From: Arachnopeziza araneosa
Taxonomy: Eukaryota; Ascomycota; Leotiomycetes; Helotiales; Arachnopezizaceae
Length of the DNA stretch: 31,916 nt
Assembly: GCA_003988855.1 (NCBI GenBank)
Contig: QYAI01000248.1
Location: forward strand, 1 to 31,916
Reading direction: 5' to 3'
The number at the start of each line of letters is the position of its first letter. The stretch's first letter is position 1. Below, one piece after another: positions 29,275 through 31,916 of the stretch. The position numbers were made by a program, and so were the translations under genes. Under the pieces are notes generated by a model. It did not search any database and was not told the origin of the DNA. It saw only the letters and a list, made by a program, of their open reading frames with translations.

Positions 29275-31216
29275 ATGCAACTTTGTCTTCTCGTCTTTTT
29301 GCTGCCAGCATCTCTTGTCGTCTCTCAGAATACAACATCTAGTCCGTCTCCATCGCCTACCATATTCTCAACACCACCCTCCGTGACTCTCAATGGGAGT
29401 CCGGTTGCCAATCCCACAGCCTTTACCTCAGCTCTTACACTGGACGTTGAGGACCTCTGGAACTTATTCGTCGGTCCCGTCTCCACAGCCACCGTAAACA
29501 CGGCTGTTTCAGCCACTGCTATCCCAACCAGTGAACTGATTCCACCGCCGGGACTCTACTACAGCTCCTTTCCGACTGGGCAGCAGATTCCCACCATCAG
29601 CCAGAATGAGAGCTGGAAGTTCCCCAGCGGCTTCTGGTGGGGCGTTGCCAGTGCTGCGTACCAGGTCGAAGGTGCGGTGAAGGCGGAGGGGAGGGGCCCA
29701 TCAATCTGGGATGTGCTCTTGCATCGTGTCACGGGATATACGGTTGCGAATCAGACGGGAGACGTTGCGAATAATCACTATTACTTGTATAAACAGGGTC
29801 AGTTATTCCATGCCACATACCTGACAATTCGCTGACGAAAAATAGATATTGCCCGCATCGCAGCTCTCGGAGTCAAGACGTATTCATTTTCCATTAGCTG
29901 GTCCAGAGTCTTCCCCTTTGGAAATGGACCAGTCAATGAATTGGCTCTTGCACATTATGACGACGTTATTAACACGTGCATCGAATACGGCGTAGAACCT
30001 GCCGTGACTCTCTACCACTGGGATATGCCCCTGAATTTACAGAATTCCTATGGTGGCTGGCTTGGAAGCCAAGTGGTTGATGATTTTGTCAACTATGCTC
30101 AGGTTATTTTCAGCCGCTATGGCAATAGAGTTTCTCGCTGGTTCACGATCAACGAGCCAATCGTCTTCTGGTGAGTTTTGCTTCAGTATTCATCCTACCT
30201 ATTTAACATGATCTAGTGGAATTTACCCTCTGCCTGATTATTATTTTACCAATACCTCGATTCCCAAGGTCCAGCAGCCATTCTGGTGCGGCCATCACGT
30301 CCTGCTCGCCCACAGCAAAGCCTACCACCTTGGGAAATCGCTTGGCATCAACGGAACCATCTCATTCAAGACGAACGGCGGATACAAGATTCCTCTGACA
30401 AACTCCACTGAAGATGCCCTCGCCGTTCAGCGCGCGTGGGATTTCAACGAGGGCTGGTTTGCAAACCCCGTATTTCTGACCGGGGACTACCCCCAATACC
30501 TCAAGGAATTCGTCTCCTCCTTCTTGCCGGGATTCACGGACGAGGAAAAGTCGATGATCAATGGCACCGCGGATGTTTTTGCCCACGATGCATACGCCTC
30601 TCAGTTCTACATGGGTACGCTACTCTCCTATTACCACTATCCAGCCGCATGACTAACTTGATGACCAGCTCCAGATGTGGGAGTATCGGCTTGCGTAGCC
30701 AACTCTTCGCATCCTCTCTACCCCGTCTGTGCAAACACAACGTACACGTACGCCGCGTCAGCTGGAGGATGGAACATCGGACCCGCGGCCGATCCCCTGT
30801 CGCCCTGGCTGCACAAAGCCACGGACTGGGTACCCATCTTCCTGCACTACATCCAAGACACGTGGAAGCCCGCTGGCGGCATCGCCGTGACCGAGTTTGG
30901 GTTCGCGGAGCCGTTTGAGGTGCAGAAGACGCTCAGGGCAGACATCCTGTTTGATCCCATCCGGAGCAGCTACTACCGGGACTACATGCAGAGCATTCTG
31001 ATCGCCATCAGTGAGGGTGTGCATGTGGTGGGGACTCTGGCCTGGAGTATTGTCGATAACCTGGAGTGGTCTTCCGGGTTCCAGGTTAAGTTTGGGGTGC
31101 AATACGTTAACCTGACCACTCAGGAGCGGGCGTACAAGGCGAGCTTCTTTGAGTATGTTAATGCGTTCAAGGTTTATGGTACAGATCCTGTCGTGCCGCA
31201 TTATGTAACTACATAG
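29275..31216 (+). CDS. Secreted GH1 glycoside hydrolase (beta-glucosidase type)
   Basis: Hydrolyses beta-glycosidic bonds with retention, probably outside the cell. Four exons: 29275-29797, 29846-30170, 30217-30614, 30669-31216; 597 aa. The introns of 48, 46 and 54 bp all give perfect joins (YKQDIARIAALG; IVFCGIYPLP; FYMAPDVGVS). The start is ATG 29275 (CACGATG), not the in-frame TTG further up. Residues 1-17 are a signal peptide, followed by a Ser/Thr/Pro-rich segment to about residue 110. FPSGFWWGVASAAYQVEGA (117-135) opens the TIM barrel. The acid/base Glu278 is in TINEP and the nucleophile Glu491 in VTEFGF; most GH1 have ENG there, while fungal secreted forms often have EFG. WSIVDNLEWSSGF closes the barrel. 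The 597-aa length is longer than a bare GH1 domain (about 450) because of the N-terminal extension. Confidence 0.92.
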
Positions 31217-31284
31217 TTATTATTTTCTGCCCCACATAGACATATAGCTGAACAGAGCCAGGCCTTACACAGTCTGGGACTCAA

Positions 31285-31656
31285 TCACAGTACTAATTGC
31301 AAAAGTGATTTTGCAAGAGTTGCGCTTATTAAGTGAGTTGCGAGGCTGATAAATATTACACTAGCAAAGGATGATTGAGCAGCCACAATTTCAACCATAC
31401 TTCCAAGTAGCAAGATAGCGACGAGAGCAGCCGCAACCTCCATTGAACTTAGAGCAAGACCAACTGCAGCGGTATCTCTTCCTGATTTGAGATCGAGTCT
31501 CTTCGATACGGACCCAATGGACCACTTCCCACGATCCCAATTCGATACCGTTGCGACTAAGGGAGGAGTCATGGAGCTCGAGGAACATCTCTCATCTCGT
31601 ATCGTCCCCCGGTGCTTCTCTCGAATGTCAAAAGTGGCTACGGTTCCGGTTCCATG
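31285..31656 (-). pseudogene. C-terminal fragment of a membrane protein gene, cut at its 5' side
   Basis: Minus-strand frame ending at 31285. The coding-like part has KSGRDTAAVGLALSSMEV, then at least two hydrophobic segments (AALVAILLLGSM, FASVIFISLATHLI) and the end LLQLVL. No ATG with a good context starts it, and the frame runs straight into the putative LTR start at 31657, losing its protein-like character there. It is convergent with the GH1 gene, 68 bp away. The family is not recognised. It could also be an intact gene whose upstream exons lie beyond the window. Confidence 0.4.
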
Positions 31657-31916
31657 TGTCACGATTCGAGCCGATAGTATTGCTCATGTAAGCAATAAGA
31701 CTTTTGAATGAGAGAGTATATATATAACTCAAAGGTTCACTGATCAAATAATAAGAGCTTGTATAGATTCAATTAATCGATCTTCTTGAAAGTGATAAAA
31801 TAGAACTCTGGTCCTCTCTCTTCTTCCTGCTCCGAACGTCCTCTCCTATATACCCAGACTCTCTCTTTGATCCTCCACTAGCTCATTCCATCACTCATTA
31901 TATAACTGCTTTCGGA
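31657..31916. mobile_element. Putative LTR, left end, running off the window
   Basis: Begins TGTCACGATTCGAGCC, a typical TG-starting fungal LTR end. It is followed by the palindrome-like TATTGCTCATGTAAGCAATA (31678-31697), a TATATATATA run near 31712, and CT-rich sequence. The other end is outside the window, so the target duplication (predicted CCATG at 31652-31656) and internal genes cannot be checked. Confidence 0.4.

Noticed and set aside
30436..30918. 160-codon plus-strand ORF overlapping the GH1 gene
   Set aside because: Different frame across a clear GH1 intron; the GH1 exons explain the region.
1..31916. tRNA, rRNA or CRISPR arrays
   Set aside because: No A-box/B-box pair with a cloverleaf, no rRNA-like sequence and no regularly spaced repeats were seen by eye; a tRNA scan was not possible.

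Overview
This window looks like nuclear DNA of a filamentous ascomycete (Pezizomycotina). The reasons are many short GT-AG introns (about 46-83 bp) with CTRAY-type branch points, and fungus-typical families: a Clr5-domain protein, a NACHT STAND protein, a DUF6594 membrane protein, an F-box/2EXR-like protein and a Vba-type vacuolar MFS transporter. A leotiomycete is possible but cannot be shown from sequence alone. Gene models below were spliced by eye. Several long open frames begin at TTG or GTG, so starts were moved to the first sensible ATG. No tRNA, rRNA or CRISPR was seen.

Left part (0.2-8.9 kb): an intronless metallo-beta-lactamase-fold protein (+) converges on a seven-exon MFS transporter (-). 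The transporter is divergent from a secreted arylsulfatase (+, three exons). Then come a small single-pass membrane protein (-, 5' end unresolved) and, divergent from it across copies of a CAAAAGTTCC motif, a four-exon Clr5 protein ending in a cysteine-rich module.

Middle (9.7-18.2 kb): an accessory region. It has a NACHT-domain gene broken by one in-frame TAG just after the P-loop, a three-finger C2H2 regulator whose 5' end has been tandemly duplicated, a heavily decayed C-terminal relic of a second NACHT gene, and a DUF6594 membrane protein. The two NACHT sequences suggest turnover of self/non-self-type receptor genes.

Right-middle (18.2-24.3 kb): mostly sparse. It holds a two-exon charged orphan protein, a doubtful small gene with a 9-bp repeat, a secreted DJ-1/PfpI-like protein (three exons), a solo LTR with a 5-bp target-site duplication, and a small Cys-rich membrane ORF.

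Right (24.3-31.9 kb): two copies of a roughly 125-bp repeat lie in inverted orientation around an F-box/2EXR-like gene and an orphan membrane-anchored protein. After these comes a secreted GH1 beta-glucosidase-type enzyme (four exons). At the edge is a gene tail that appears cut by the start of an LTR element.

Functionally, the arylsulfatase, GH1 enzyme and DJ-1-like protein have signal peptides and fit extracellular nutrient scavenging or cell-surface work. The NACHT, DUF6594, Clr5 and orphan membrane genes are the variable, possibly recognition-related part.
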